From an uncultured Desulfobacteraceae bacterium (GTDB taxonomy: Bacteria; Desulfobacterota; Desulfobacteria; Desulfobacterales; UBA5852), in the NCBI GenBank assembly GCA_913060875.1, contig CAJXSL010000011.1:1-64000 (forward strand): a DNA stretch of 64,000 nucleotides, in the 5' to 3' direction. Under the pieces are notes generated by a model, which was not told the DNA's origin, did no database searches, and saw only the letters and a program-made list of their open reading frames with translations. The translations under genes and the position numbers were made by a program. Positions 54,632 through 63,353 of this stretch are shown piece by piece. How positions within the stretch are numbered: position 1 is the first letter of the stretch; the number at the start of each line of letters is the position of its first letter.

Positions 54632-55759
54632 ATGAACAAACGGATGATGACAGGTGTTTTTTTTCTCGCCGTGGCTTTGCTGGTGGCCGGTTGTGCCACC
54701 ACCCAGCCCATGGCGCCTTTTTCCGCGCAGGACCTGGACGGCAAGGTCCGCTCCGGTGACTACATCGCCAAACCGGACCAATTTGTCGTGGTTTTCGATG
54801 CCTCCTCTTCAATGGGAGAGACTTATGAAGGTCAGCTCAACAATGGTCATTCCAAATTCGCCGTTGCCAAAGACCTGGTTGACCGCATGAACCAGACCAT
54901 GCCGGCCCTACCGATTCAAGGTGCAGTGACCGCCTTTGGTCTCGACCCCAATGTCACCAAGAACCCCACGGTGACCGTTTACGGCATGACGGACTACACG
55001 GAAAAGGGATTGAATGACGGTATGGCCCGTATTTCCCGTCCCGGCGGCACGACCCCCATGGGGATGGGTCTGGCGGATGCCGGGGATCTGCTCAAAGACG
55101 CCTCTGGCGAGGTTGCGGTCATCGTCTTCAGTGACGGCAAAGAAAACACTTATACCACGGCCGCGCTGGATGCCGCCAATGGTTTGAAGGAACAGTTCGG
55201 TGACCGCCTCTGCCTGTACACGGTCTTTGTGGGCAACACGGAAGCCGGCCGCAAACTGATGTCGGATCTGGCCGCTACCAGTGCCTGCGGGTCAGCCGCC
55301 ACAGCCGACGATCTGGCCTCCGCCGATGCCATGGCCGCCTTTGTCGAAAAGGCCTTCCTGAAAAAAGCACCGGCCAAACCCGTGGCGAAGCCGGCGCCCC
55401 TGCCCGTTCCGCAGCCCAAAATTTCCTGGATCCTGAGCGGCGTCAATTTCGACCTGAACAAGGCTGTCGTACGTCCCGATGCCAAAGAAATCCTCAAGAG
55501 TGACATCAAGATCCTGCGCGAAAACCCGCAAATCCGCGTCGAAGTCCAGGGGCATACCTGTGATCTGGGCGATGCCAACTACAACCGCATGCTCTCCGAT
55601 AAACGCGCCCAGGCCATCAAGGAATACCTTGTCAGCCAGGGCGTTGGCGCCGACCGCTTGACGGCCCGCGGTTATGGCGAGGACCGTCCGCGCTTCCCGA
55701 ATGATTCGGAAGCCAACCGGGCCAAAAATCGCCGCGTCGAGCTGGTGCCCATGAATTAA
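54632..55759 (+). CDS. VWA-domain OmpA-family lipoprotein
   Basis: The 375-residue protein has a lipoprotein signal with lipobox LVAGC (Cys about residue 21). A von Willebrand A domain follows with the MIDAS motif DASSSMG near residue 60, the Thr in PGGTTPMGMGL and SDGKENTYTT. After a Pro/Ala/Lys linker (about 250-275) comes an OmpA-like peptidoglycan-binding domain with GVNFDLNKAVVRPDAKEIL and VQGHTCDLGDANYNRMLSDKRAQAI. It should be anchored in the outer membrane and bound to the wall, with the VWA domain exposed in the periplasm for protein contacts. GAGGTGAGG precedes the ATG. An intrinsic terminator follows. Confidence 0.92.
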   Translation: MNKRMMTGVFFLAVALLVAGCATTQPMAPFSAQDLDGKVRSGDYIAKPDQFVVVFDASSSMGETYEGQLNNGHSKFAVAKDLVDRMNQTMPALPIQGAVTAFGLDPNVTKNPTVTVYGMTDYTEKGLNDGMARISRPGGTTPMGMGLADAGDLLKDASGEVAVIVFSDGKENTYTTAALDAANGLKEQFGDRLCLYTVFVGNTEAGRKLMSDLAATSACGSAATADDLASADAMAAFVEKAFLKKAPAKPVAKPAPLPVPQPKISWILSGVNFDLNKAVVRPDAKEILKSDIKILRENPQIRVEVQGHTCDLGDANYNRMLSDKRAQAIKEYLVSQGVGADRLTARGYGEDRPRFPNDSEANRAKNRRVELVPMN

Positions 55760-55817
55760 ACCACCCCCCAAACGGCAAGGCTTCCGCACGCGGCGGTCTT
55801 GTCGTTGGATAACACCA

Positions 55818-55852
55818 CCCGGGCGTTGGCGACATCGCCCGGGTTTTTATTT
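55818..55852 (+). terminator. Terminator after the VWA-OmpA gene
   Basis: Perfect eight-base stem CCCGGGCG/CGCCCGGG with a ten-base loop followed by TTTTTATTTT. Confidence 0.9.
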
Positions 55853-55872
55853 TGCTTGAAGCCGAACAGATG

Positions 55873-55917
55873 GCCCGGATATTTCACGCGCCCGCAGAGT
55901 GAAATGTTTGGGATAGG
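55873..55917. repeat. Dispersed palindromic repeat (CCCGGATATTTCACGCG family), copy 5
   Basis: CCCGGATATTTCAC and GTGAAATGTTTGGG form an imperfect hairpin around a GC-rich centre. This is the most complete compact copy in the window and its two ends match the separated ends at 32127-32260. Confidence 0.6.
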
Positions 55918-55947
55918 ACATGGCGGCGGGAGAGCCAAATTCCCAAT

Positions 55948-55981
55948 AAAAAACCCCGATCCCGTTTTCGGGATCGGGGTT
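55948..55981 (-). terminator. Terminator of the ferredoxin gene
   Basis: Minus-strand stem AACCCCGATCCCG/CGGGATCGGGGTT followed by six T residues, 21 bases after the ferredoxin stop. Confidence 0.9.
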
Positions 55982-56001
55982 GAAACTTAGGGTCGTGCGA
56001 T

Positions 56002-56190
56002 TTAGGATTCTTCGATGGTGATAGCGTCGGCTTCGCACACTTCTACGCAGCTCTCGCAGCCCAGGCATTCTTCAGCATTAACCGGAACAGATTTGCCATC
56101 CTGCATTTCAAACACTTCCACCGGGCATACATCTACGCATTCTTCGCAGCCTTCGCATTTGTCTTCATCAACGATCGGGGTAAAAGCCAT
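56002..56190 (-). CDS. 2[4Fe-4S] ferredoxin
   Basis: The 62-residue acidic protein contains two cluster motifs, CEGCEECVDVCP and CLGCESCVEVCE; the second lacks the usual Pro after its fourth Cys. It is a low-potential electron carrier of the clostridial type, central in anaerobic metabolism. AAAGGAGG lies eight bases before the ATG and a strong terminator follows, so it is a highly expressed single gene. Confidence 0.95.
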   Translation of the reverse strand: MAFTPIVDEDKCEGCEECVDVCPVEVFEMQDGKSVPVNAEECLGCESCVEVCEADAITIEES

Positions 56191-56359
56191 CTAATAGCCT
56201 CCTTTCAAGGATAGTCGCAAATGGCGCTTGCGCGCCGTTGATATCAATATGGTGGAAGTCCATATACCAATTGCATAGGTGAGTCAAGCCTTGTCAGCAT
56301 TTTTTAAACCCATCCAAGCGCAATTTTCACAAAAATACATTCACATTGATTTCAGTTAG

Positions 56360-57388
56360 TTATTTCGACCACAATCCATCCGGGCACAACGCATTGCCAG
56401 GGCCATCGTCTGGCATTGTCAAACATCCGACCCAGCAGGATGCATCCTCCGCCGATGCGGAGAGCGCCGTATCGGTCCGGTCCAGGCGATCGGCCAGCAA
56501 GAGGGGAAAGGTCTCCGCCGCAACCTGCGGAATTTCTACCAGGTCGAAAACAGCATCGGTGCTTAGCACCACTTCCCTATGGGGCTCCGACCACAGGGAA
56601 TCCATCAGCCAGCCGGGGATTGAATCGGTTTTCCTGGGAGACAAACTGCCCGCCACCAGCCGGTCTCCCCACAGGCGGATTTGCGTCTCGGGGAGAACCT
56701 CCCGGATATGTTCCAGCACGCTGCGGCGGTCGGTCAAAAAAAGAACCTCGGACGCTCCGAATGTCGAAGCCCATTCCGGTACGGTCTGGATGACACGCGC
56801 CCACGCCTTGAGCCTCAGGGACAACGTCGGATCCGAACCGGCCGAGGGGCGCATCCCGCCGCTGGCCGCCCTCTCGGCTTCGCCGCCCGCCTCGCCTTTG
56901 AGCAGCACCATCATTTCCTTTTCTTTATGCGCCAGCGCCGCCATATCGCGTGCCAGTTCCCGCTGCTGCAAATCGAACTCCTGCGCCATGGCCAAAAGGA
57001 GCTGCGCCTGGAATATCCTCTGGTCGGGACGGTCGTCCGGCGTGCGCTCCGGCAGGTCGCCTCCTTTCCGGATTTCCGCCACGATCTGGGCAGAAGACTG
57101 ACTGCTGAAAAATGGAATGCCCTGTCCCTGTTCCATCATAGAGGCCAGATCATCACCGGAATGCTGAGCTGCCCATTGTTTGAAGTCGCCCATGACGTCC
57201 TGCACGGATCCGCCGCAAACCGCGGGAGGCATAAGGGTTTCAAGGAGCCCTTTCTCCAGCAATGCTTTTGTCTCCGGCAGACAGGAATCCGGCGAAGGTT
57301 GCAGCAGGGTCACCGGCCCCCACAGGGCGGCCAACATTTGCGCCTGCCGGGGCGCAATGGTCGTATCGGGGAAATAAACTATTTTCAT
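56360..57388 (-). CDS. Protein of unknown function coupled to the CysK-CysRS-like fusion
   Basis: The 342-residue protein starts MKIVYFPDTTIAPRQAQMLA and has no domain I recognise. It is soluble, rich in Leu, Asp and Glu, has a helical segment near residues 135-165 (QRIFQAQLLLAMAQEFDLQQ) and a disordered stretch EAGGEAERAASGGMRPSAGS. The ATG overlaps the stop of the fusion gene (ATGA), so translation is coupled and a joint role is likely. An in-frame upstream extension lies inside the fusion gene and is rejected. Confidence 0.75.
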   Translation of the reverse strand: MKIVYFPDTTIAPRQAQMLAALWGPVTLLQPSPDSCLPETKALLEKGLLETLMPPAVCGGSVQDVMGDFKQWAAQHSGDDLASMMEQGQGIPFFSSQSSAQIVAEIRKGGDLPERTPDDRPDQRIFQAQLLLAMAQEFDLQQRELARDMAALAHKEKEMMVLLKGEAGGEAERAASGGMRPSAGSDPTLSLRLKAWARVIQTVPEWASTFGASEVLFLTDRRSVLEHIREVLPETQIRLWGDRLVAGSLSPRKTDSIPGWLMDSLWSEPHREVVLSTDAVFDLVEIPQVAAETFPLLLADRLDRTDTALSASAEDASCWVGCLTMPDDGPGNALCPDGLWSK

Positions 57389-59661
57389 ATCTTTTGATCC
57401 TTTACGGCAATGCCGTGGGCCAGCAGCTCCTCGCGGATACGATCGGCCGTGGCCCAATCACGGGCGGTACGCGCCGCATCACGCTTCGCGATCAATGCCG
57501 CCACATCTTCGGGGGGCGGCGCTTTTTCAAAATCAAAAATGTCAAGGACGCTATCCACCTGACGAAAGGCTTCAATCAGTTGCAGCGCATCCTCCCGGTG
57601 GAGTTCGTCCGCCTGCAGAAGCCGGTTGATCCGACGCACGATGGAAAAGACGGCTGCCAGGGCGGCGGAGACATTCAAATCGTCATCCATGGCCTGGGAA
57701 AAACCATTGCGAATGTCGTAAAGCAACTGGTTCAGTTCCGGGTAGGGGCGGCCCTCTTTTGCCTCGTAGAGATTCTGGATGCAGGTGTCCAGGCGTTTGA
57801 GCGACAATTCCGCGTTGGCCATGCGTGCTTTCGAGTACATGAGGGTTTTGCGGTAATGGGTCGCCAGCATCCAAAAGCGAATCGCCCGGCCCGAAGCCCC
57901 TCCCCGGGCCAATTCCTTCAGGGTCACCGGCAATTCATCCCGGGCATCGGCATGCGCATCCATCCGGACACCGTTGCAGTGGAGCCAGTAGTTGGCCAGG
58001 GGTTTTCCGCTGATGGCGGCGGCAATGGCAATCTCGTTTTCATGATGCGGAAAAACCAGTTCACGCCCACCGGTGTGGATGTCGATGGTTTCGCCCAGGT
58101 ACTTGGTGGCCATGGCCACACACTGAATATGCCAGGATGGCCTGACATTGCCCCATTCGGTCTTGGTAAAGAGTCCCCGTTTGAGCTCGGACAGGCGGGC
58201 CCGCTTGAGCAAGGTGAAATCACGGGGGTTGTCTTTTTCATATTCGTCCAGGTCAACGGTGTGCCCCAGTCTGATTTTGTCCAAATCGATCCCCGACAGC
58301 CGGCCATATGCCTGCAGACGGGAAATATCAAAATAAAGGGAGCGCAGTTTTTCGTAGGCGAATCCTTTCTGGGCCAGCTGACGGGCGAGCTGCACCATGT
58401 CGTCGACATGTTCACTGGCCAGCGGGTAGGTGTCGGCCGGCCGAATGCGCAGATAGGCCATATCTTCCTTAAAATCATCGATATGGCGCCGGGTGAAGGC
58501 CTCCAGGCTTTCCCCGGCTTTCTCCGAGCCCTGGATCGTCTTGTCGTCCAGGTCGGTGATGTTGACCACATGGCGCACATCGTAACCTCGGTAAATCAAA
58601 TACCGGCTCAATAGATCGGCGAAGACATAGCGGCGGCACTGCCCCAGATGAAGGCGGGCATAAGCGGTCGGGCCGCAAGAGTAGATGCTGGCTTTCCCGG
58701 GCTGTTGCGTTTCCAGGACCTGCTTGCCGCGTTTCATCGTATCGAAAAGCCGGATCGCGGCTTTTTCCGGTGCGGTGAACAGGGGGGTGCTAAGATACCT
58801 CTCGCCGCCATCCGGGAAGATCACCACCAGGGTTCCGGCCGTAAGCAGGCGGGCCTGGCGCATGGCCACCGCCATGGCCGCCCCGCTGCTCATACCGACA
58901 AAAAGTCCCTCTTCGCGGGCCAGACGGCGGGTGATGTCGAAGGCTTCCTCATCGTCGATGTTGACCTTTTCATCCAGCCGGTTTTTATCGAAAATCTCCG
59001 GGCAGTAGGATTCCTTGAGGTTCTTCAGGCCTTGCAGTTTGTGCCCCATGTAAGGCTCGACCCCGATGATGCGGATGTCGGGATTGAAGGCTTTCAATCC
59101 CATGGACAGCCCCATGACCGTTCCGCAGGTGCCAATGGTCGCCACCATATGGCTCACCTGGCCATCGGTCTGCTGCCAGATCTCGCTGGCGGTCCCCTCC
59201 TTGTGAGCCATGAAGTTGGCGGGGTTGTTAAACTGGTCGGTCATGAAATAGCGGTCGGGATTTTCCCGCGCCAGCCGATAAACTTCTTCGATGGCGCCGT
59301 CGGTGCCCATATGTCCGGGGGTCAGCAGGATCTCCGCCCCCCGGGCCCGCAGGATCTTCTGGCGTTCGACACTGGCCGCCTCGGACATGGCCAGCAGCAG
59401 CCGATAGCCCTTGACGGCGCAAACCAGCGCCAGGCCGATCCCCGTATTCCCGCTGGTGGCCTCGATAACGGTTTTGTCCGGCGTCAGTTCGCCGCTTTTT
59501 TCACCGGCTTCGATCATATACAGCGCGGCCCGGTCTTTGATCGAGCCCCCCGGGTTCATGTATTCCAGCTTGGCCAGAATCCGAACGGCCGGATTGGGAT
59601 TGAGATGCCTGATTTCCACAAGGGGCGTGTGGCCGATTTTATCAATAAGCGTTTCTGTCAT
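57385..59661 (-). CDS. Cysteine synthase fused to a cysteinyl-tRNA synthetase-like domain lacking KMSKS
   Basis: The 758-residue protein has two halves. Residues 1-305 are a cysteine synthase (CysK/CysM): PLP Lys42 in NPGGSIKDR, TSGNTG at 69-74, GTCGT at 177-181. From about 306 it is a class I CysRS fold with zinc ligands Cys329, Cys514, His539 and Glu543 in place. However, HIGH is HLGQ (338-341), and the usual KMSKSLGN segment is replaced near 565-580 by GVRMDAHADARDELP. Aminoacylation through KMSKS should therefore be lost or weak, while cysteine binding may remain. CysK makes cysteine from O-acetylserine and sulfide. The second half may bind cysteine for another reaction. Codon use and length show no frameshift. 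A normal cysS should exist elsewhere. Confidence 0.9.
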   Translation of the reverse strand: MTETLIDKIGHTPLVEIRHLNPNPAVRILAKLEYMNPGGSIKDRAALYMIEAGEKSGELTPDKTVIEATSGNTGIGLALVCAVKGYRLLLAMSEAASVERQKILRARGAEILLTPGHMGTDGAIEEVYRLARENPDRYFMTDQFNNPANFMAHKEGTASEIWQQTDGQVSHMVATIGTCGTVMGLSMGLKAFNPDIRIIGVEPYMGHKLQGLKNLKESYCPEIFDKNRLDEKVNIDDEEAFDITRRLAREEGLFVGMSSGAAMAVAMRQARLLTAGTLVVIFPDGGERYLSTPLFTAPEKAAIRLFDTMKRGKQVLETQQPGKASIYSCGPTAYARLHLGQCRRYVFADLLSRYLIYRGYDVRHVVNITDLDDKTIQGSEKAGESLEAFTRRHIDDFKEDMAYLRIRPADTYPLASEHVDDMVQLARQLAQKGFAYEKLRSLYFDISRLQAYGRLSGIDLDKIRLGHTVDLDEYEKDNPRDFTLLKRARLSELKRGLFTKTEWGNVRPSWHIQCVAMATKYLGETIDIHTGGRELVFPHHENEIAIAAAISGKPLANYWLHCNGVRMDAHADARDELPVTLKELARGGASGRAIRFWMLATHYRKTLMYSKARMANAELSLKRLDTCIQNLYEAKEGRPYPELNQLLYDIRNGFSQAMDDDLNVSAALAAVFSIVRRINRLLQADELHREDALQLIEAFRQVDSVLDIFDFEKAPPPEDVAALIAKRDAARTARDWATADRIREELLAHGIAVKDQKI

Positions 59662-59704
59662 GGTGTCCGGTCTGACCTTTCAGCAGCGGCAGGGGCCGTC
59701 GTCG

Positions 59705-60361
59705 TCAAGAAAATGAATCCGCGAGGGGTTCCGGCAGGCGGGGTAAAACCACATCGACAATTTGTCTTAAAACCTTTTCCGGCACGGCCGCCGCATCGAG
59801 GACCGCAAAACGGTCGGGGGCCTCCCGGGCCAGGGCCAGGTAGTTGGTCCGCACGCTTTCGTGAAATGCCAACGCTTCGGTTTCAAAGCGCGATTCGCGC
59901 CGGTGGCGCTCGCCATCCTCCACGGCCGCCCAGGCGCGGGCCAGCCCGACGCGGGGGTCGAGATCAAAAAGGAGCGTCAGATCCGGCTGCAAGGGCGGCA
60001 ACACCAGCTGGTGCATATCGCGAATCAGCGCCATGCCGAGTCCCCGGGCGCCGCCCTGATAGGCCAGGGTCGCATCCATGTAACGATCGCACACCACGAT
60101 ACGCCCGGCGGCCAGGGCCGGCTGGATCACCTTGCGGACATGCTGGACCCGGTCGGCGCAATACAGCAGCAATTCCGCTGCAGGGTCGATATCGCCGCTG
60201 TCCGGATCGAGCAGAATCGACCGCAGTCGGCGGCCAAAAGTCGTTCCTCCGGGCTCCCGGGTCACGGTGCAGACATGCCCTTCACTTTCCAGGTAAGCCA
60301 CGAGCCCGGCAAGTGCGGTGGTTTTTCCGGAACCTTCGATACCTTCCAGCGTGATAAACAT
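59705..60361 (-). CDS. tmk: Thymidylate kinase
   Basis: The 218-residue enzyme starts MFITLEGIEGSGKTTALAGL with the P-loop GIEGSGKTT, followed by TREPGGTTFG, the DR(Y/S) motif VVCDRYMDATLAYQGGARG and the LID region. It phosphorylates dTMP to dTDP. The start at 60361 is chosen because the frame upstream lacks Met and the protein then matches the family exactly. It lies between the fusion gene and a YhaM-type nuclease gene on the same strand. Confidence 0.94.
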   Translation of the reverse strand: MFITLEGIEGSGKTTALAGLVAYLESEGHVCTVTREPGGTTFGRRLRSILLDPDSGDIDPAAELLLYCADRVQHVRKVIQPALAAGRIVVCDRYMDATLAYQGGARGLGMALIRDMHQLVLPPLQPDLTLLFDLDPRVGLARAWAAVEDGERHRRESRFETEALAFHESVRTNYLALAREAPDRFAVLDAAAVPEKVLRQIVDVVLPRLPEPLADSFS

Positions 60362-60429
60362 AGGCCCATACGTTCCCGGGTGGCGACGCACCCATTCGTT
60401 ACCGGCGGCACGGCGGCGGCCGGGGGAAA

Positions 60430-61398
60430 TCAGTCTTCGTTGCGGGGGGCATGACCGCCCCCCATATAAAAATGACGCCCCAGGATCCGGTGATAGGATG
60501 TCCAACTCTGGGACGGATCTTCCTTGGCCATGAACTCCCGCACAGCATTGATTTTGGAATCCAGGTCATCGATGTAGTGCAAAACCACCGCTTCCACGGT
60601 CTTCGGCGGTTCCAGCGCACCGAAGGCCGGTTCACCATGGTGGCTCACAATCATGTGTTTGAGCAAGTTGGCTTGATCCCGGGGCACATCGGGTATCTGC
60701 TGCAATTTCCGGTCGATCATTTCAAGCCCGATGACGATATGGCTGAGCAACCGTCCTTCGTCGGAATAATCGATGGCCACCGTGTAATCGAACTCCCGCA
60801 GTTTGCCAACATCGTGCAGGATGGCACCGGCAATCAGAAGGTCGCGATCCAGTCCGTTGTAATGGGCGGCCACCTTATCCGCCAAAACGGCCATGGAAAG
60901 ACAGTGTACCAAAAGGCCGCCCAGATAGGCGTGGTGCATACGCTTGGCCGCCGGTGCTATTTTAAAGGCCGCCACGAAGGCCTCGTCCTGCCAGAAAGCC
61001 TCAAACAGGCGCTTCAGCCAGGGGGTCGTGAAGGAGTGGGTCAATTTGACCACGCGCTCGAAAAGCTGCTCCACGTCCAGGTCGGTGGCCGGCAGAAAAT
61101 CTTCGGCATTCACGTCGTCCGCGGAAAAGGCCGTCATGGATTTGACCACCAGTTGCGGGGTACCGCGGTATTCCGATACATTGCCGCTGACCCGCACGAA
61201 ATCGCCCGCCCCGGCCGCAGATGCAATGGCCTGAACATTGTCCCAGACAACCCCCTTGATCTGGCCGCTCCGGTCCGCCAGGACAAGATTGAGATACGGG
61301 TTACCATCCTTTTTCTGCAGCATGGTTTTTTCAGCCAGGGCGAATACGTCGTCGACAATGTCACCGGGCACAAGAGCGGCGATAAAATTTTTTTTCAT
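60430..61398 (-). CDS. 3'-5' exoribonuclease, YhaM family (OB-fold plus HD domain)
   Basis: The 322-residue protein has an N-terminal OB-fold (about residues 10-95, NLVLADRSGQIKGVVWDNV) and an HD phosphohydrolase domain with GGLLVHCLSMAVLADKVA, LLIAGAILHDVGKLREF and HMIVSHHGEPAFGA. That is the YhaM/CBF1 layout, a nuclease acting on single-stranded RNA or DNA 3' ends. The ATG at 61398 has AAGGGA five bases upstream; the frame upstream has no supporting site. Confidence 0.9.
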   Translation of the reverse strand: MKKNFIAALVPGDIVDDVFALAEKTMLQKKDGNPYLNLVLADRSGQIKGVVWDNVQAIASAAGAGDFVRVSGNVSEYRGTPQLVVKSMTAFSADDVNAEDFLPATDLDVEQLFERVVKLTHSFTTPWLKRLFEAFWQDEAFVAAFKIAPAAKRMHHAYLGGLLVHCLSMAVLADKVAAHYNGLDRDLLIAGAILHDVGKLREFDYTVAIDYSDEGRLLSHIVIGLEMIDRKLQQIPDVPRDQANLLKHMIVSHHGEPAFGALEPPKTVEAVVLHYIDDLDSKINAVREFMAKEDPSQSWTSYHRILGRHFYMGGGHAPRNED

Positions 61399-61466
61399 GA
61401 TTCCCTTCAGATCGGTTTGGCAGATGCCCTCTGACCACCGCCACGGTGTCTCGGGGACAGGCGGCA

Positions 61467-62225
61467 CTATGATTCCCAAGGCCAGCGGCGCAGGCGCTCC
61501 AGGACATCATAATCGGTCATATCGCATTTGATGGGCGTGATGGAAATGAAATTGTCCTCCAGGGCCGCCCCATCGACGTCCGGATCATCCGCAAACACCT
61601 GGGGATCACTGCCGGGCCAGAAATAGGCGCGGTTGCGGGGATCCCGGCGTTTTTCAAAATGGTCGGCAAAAACGCCATTGCCCTGTCGGCTGACAACGGT
61701 TCCGGCAATTTCGGCGAAGGGGACGTTGGGGATGTTGACGTTGAGAAAGGTGCCTCGCGGCAGCCCCCGGTGCAAAACCATCTCGGCCAGGGATTCGGTA
61801 AATGCCGCGGCATCCTCAAAATTCACCACATCCCGGCCCTGCACCGAAACGGCAATAGCCGGCAGGCCGTAAAGGGCGGCTTCTTTGGCCCCTGCCACCG
61901 TGCCGGAATAATTGACATTGATCCCTACATTGGCCCCGGGGTTGATCCCCGACAACACCAGATCGGGACGGTTGGCGAGCAGCTCGAACATCCCCAGTTT
62001 GATGCAGTCCGCCGGTGTACCGCTGACGGCATACCCTTTGAAATGGGCATTCAGGGCCACCCGGGACGCCCGCAGGGGATGATGGAGCGTAATGCCGTGT
62101 CCCACCGCACTGCGTTCCTGGTCCGGGGCCACCACGTCCACCGTGTGCCGGTCGGCCAGACGCTGATGCAGCGCCTGCAGGCCGGGTGCGAAGATGCCAT
62201 CGTCGTTGGTGAGAAGAATATTCAT
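61467..62225 (-). CDS. surE: 5'/3'-nucleotidase SurE
   Basis: The 252-residue protein begins MNILLTNDDGIFAPGLQALH with the NDDG metal site, then VVAPDQERSAVGHGITLH and SGINPGANVGINVNYSGTVAGA, all SurE signatures. It removes phosphate from nucleoside monophosphates in stationary phase. The ATG at 62225 has AAGG five bases upstream; in-frame ATGs further up add poorly conserved residues. About 70 bases separate it from the nuclease gene. Confidence 0.95.
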   Translation of the reverse strand: MNILLTNDDGIFAPGLQALHQRLADRHTVDVVAPDQERSAVGHGITLHHPLRASRVALNAHFKGYAVSGTPADCIKLGMFELLANRPDLVLSGINPGANVGINVNYSGTVAGAKEAALYGLPAIAVSVQGRDVVNFEDAAAFTESLAEMVLHRGLPRGTFLNVNIPNVPFAEIAGTVVSRQGNGVFADHFEKRRDPRNRAYFWPGSDPQVFADDPDVDGAALEDNFISITPIKCDMTDYDVLERLRRWPWES

Positions 62226-62345
62226 AGGGGCCTTGTTGTCCATGTCGGGAACGGCAGGCCACACCTATATAAGAAAACCGATTGCGGCGCAAGGTGTAAG
62301 CCCTGACGCTGTCAACCAAAGGCATGGCCACAGCAGGATGGAAAT

Positions 62346-63353
62346 CTAGAGCATCGTCAGGGCATCAGGCGGGCAGAGAACACTTACCAGGTCCCCAATG
62401 CGGGGATTCAGATCCTGGTAGGCCTGGGAAGACAAAATGATCGTCAGGGGCACGCCCACATCCACCATGAGCCGAACCTCGTCACCATCGGCGACCATTT
62501 GGAAAACCCGGCCGGGGCAACTTTCCGGTTTAACCAAATCCGATTGCAGCGCGGCCACCTTGATACGCCGGGGATCGATGGCTACCCTGCCGGCCGCGGG
62601 CGCGTCCGAAGGCATCCGCACCCGCAGCTGATGGCCAAGGCATCCCCATATTTGGTTATCTTCGCGGTAAACCGAGGTCGGAAAGGTATTTTCGTAATCA
62701 GCGCCGTTCAGGCGGCCGTCGGAAAGGTGCAGGCGTGTCTGGGTCAGGCGGGCGGCCTGGGTTAAATCGTGGGTACAAAAGATAATGGCGGACTTACCGG
62801 CATCGCGGATTTCCCGCATAATCGCCTCGATGACCGAACGGTTTTCCATGTCCACATTCGAGGTGGGTTCGTCCATCAGGATCACCTGTGGACGGCAGGC
62901 CACGGCCCTTGCGATGGCCACACGCTGGGTTTCACCACCGGAAAGATGGCTCCCGTCAGCCCCGGCGAAGGCACGCATGCCAACCATTTCCAGGCTTTCA
63001 TCCACCCGGCGGGCGATCTCGCGCCGCGCCAGACCGCGCAGTTTCAAGCCGAAGGCCACGTTTTTGGCCACCGTTGTGCTGAACAGGATCGGATGCTGCT
63101 CCACCAGCACGGCCTGACGTCGCAAACGGTGCAATTGCGTCGAGTTGAAAGCCACCGGCTGATCCTGAAACATCAGCTGACCGGATGAGGGTCGCAGCAG
63201 GAAGGCCAGAATGTGCAGCAGCGTGGTTTTGCCGGCGCCGTTGGGTCCCAGGAGCGCCACCATGCCGCCGGCGTCGATGGTCAGGGCCGGCAGGTCCAGA
63301 ACGGTCCGTCCGTTGTAATTTTTCTTCAATCCGCGGACATCGTAGAGACTCAT
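62346..63353 (-). CDS. tupC: ABC transporter ATP-binding protein (tungstate/molybdate type)
   Basis: The 335-residue ATPase has Walker A GPNGAGKTT, signature LSGGETQRVAIARAV, Walker B VILMDEPTSNVD and a switch His in FCTHDLTQAA. The C-terminal 110 residues form a TOBE-like oxyanion domain (GRVAIDPRRIKVAALQSDLV). It pairs with the TupB-type permease whose 3' end overlaps its ATG by four bases. Tungstate is the more likely substrate because of the permease type; molybdate cannot be excluded. Tungsten enzymes are common in this group. Confidence 0.85.
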   Translation of the reverse strand: MSLYDVRGLKKNYNGRTVLDLPALTIDAGGMVALLGPNGAGKTTLLHILAFLLRPSSGQLMFQDQPVAFNSTQLHRLRRQAVLVEQHPILFSTTVAKNVAFGLKLRGLARREIARRVDESLEMVGMRAFAGADGSHLSGGETQRVAIARAVACRPQVILMDEPTSNVDMENRSVIEAIMREIRDAGKSAIIFCTHDLTQAARLTQTRLHLSDGRLNGADYENTFPTSVYREDNQIWGCLGHQLRVRMPSDAPAAGRVAIDPRRIKVAALQSDLVKPESCPGRVFQMVADGDEVRLMVDVGVPLTIILSSQAYQDLNPRIGDLVSVLCPPDALTML

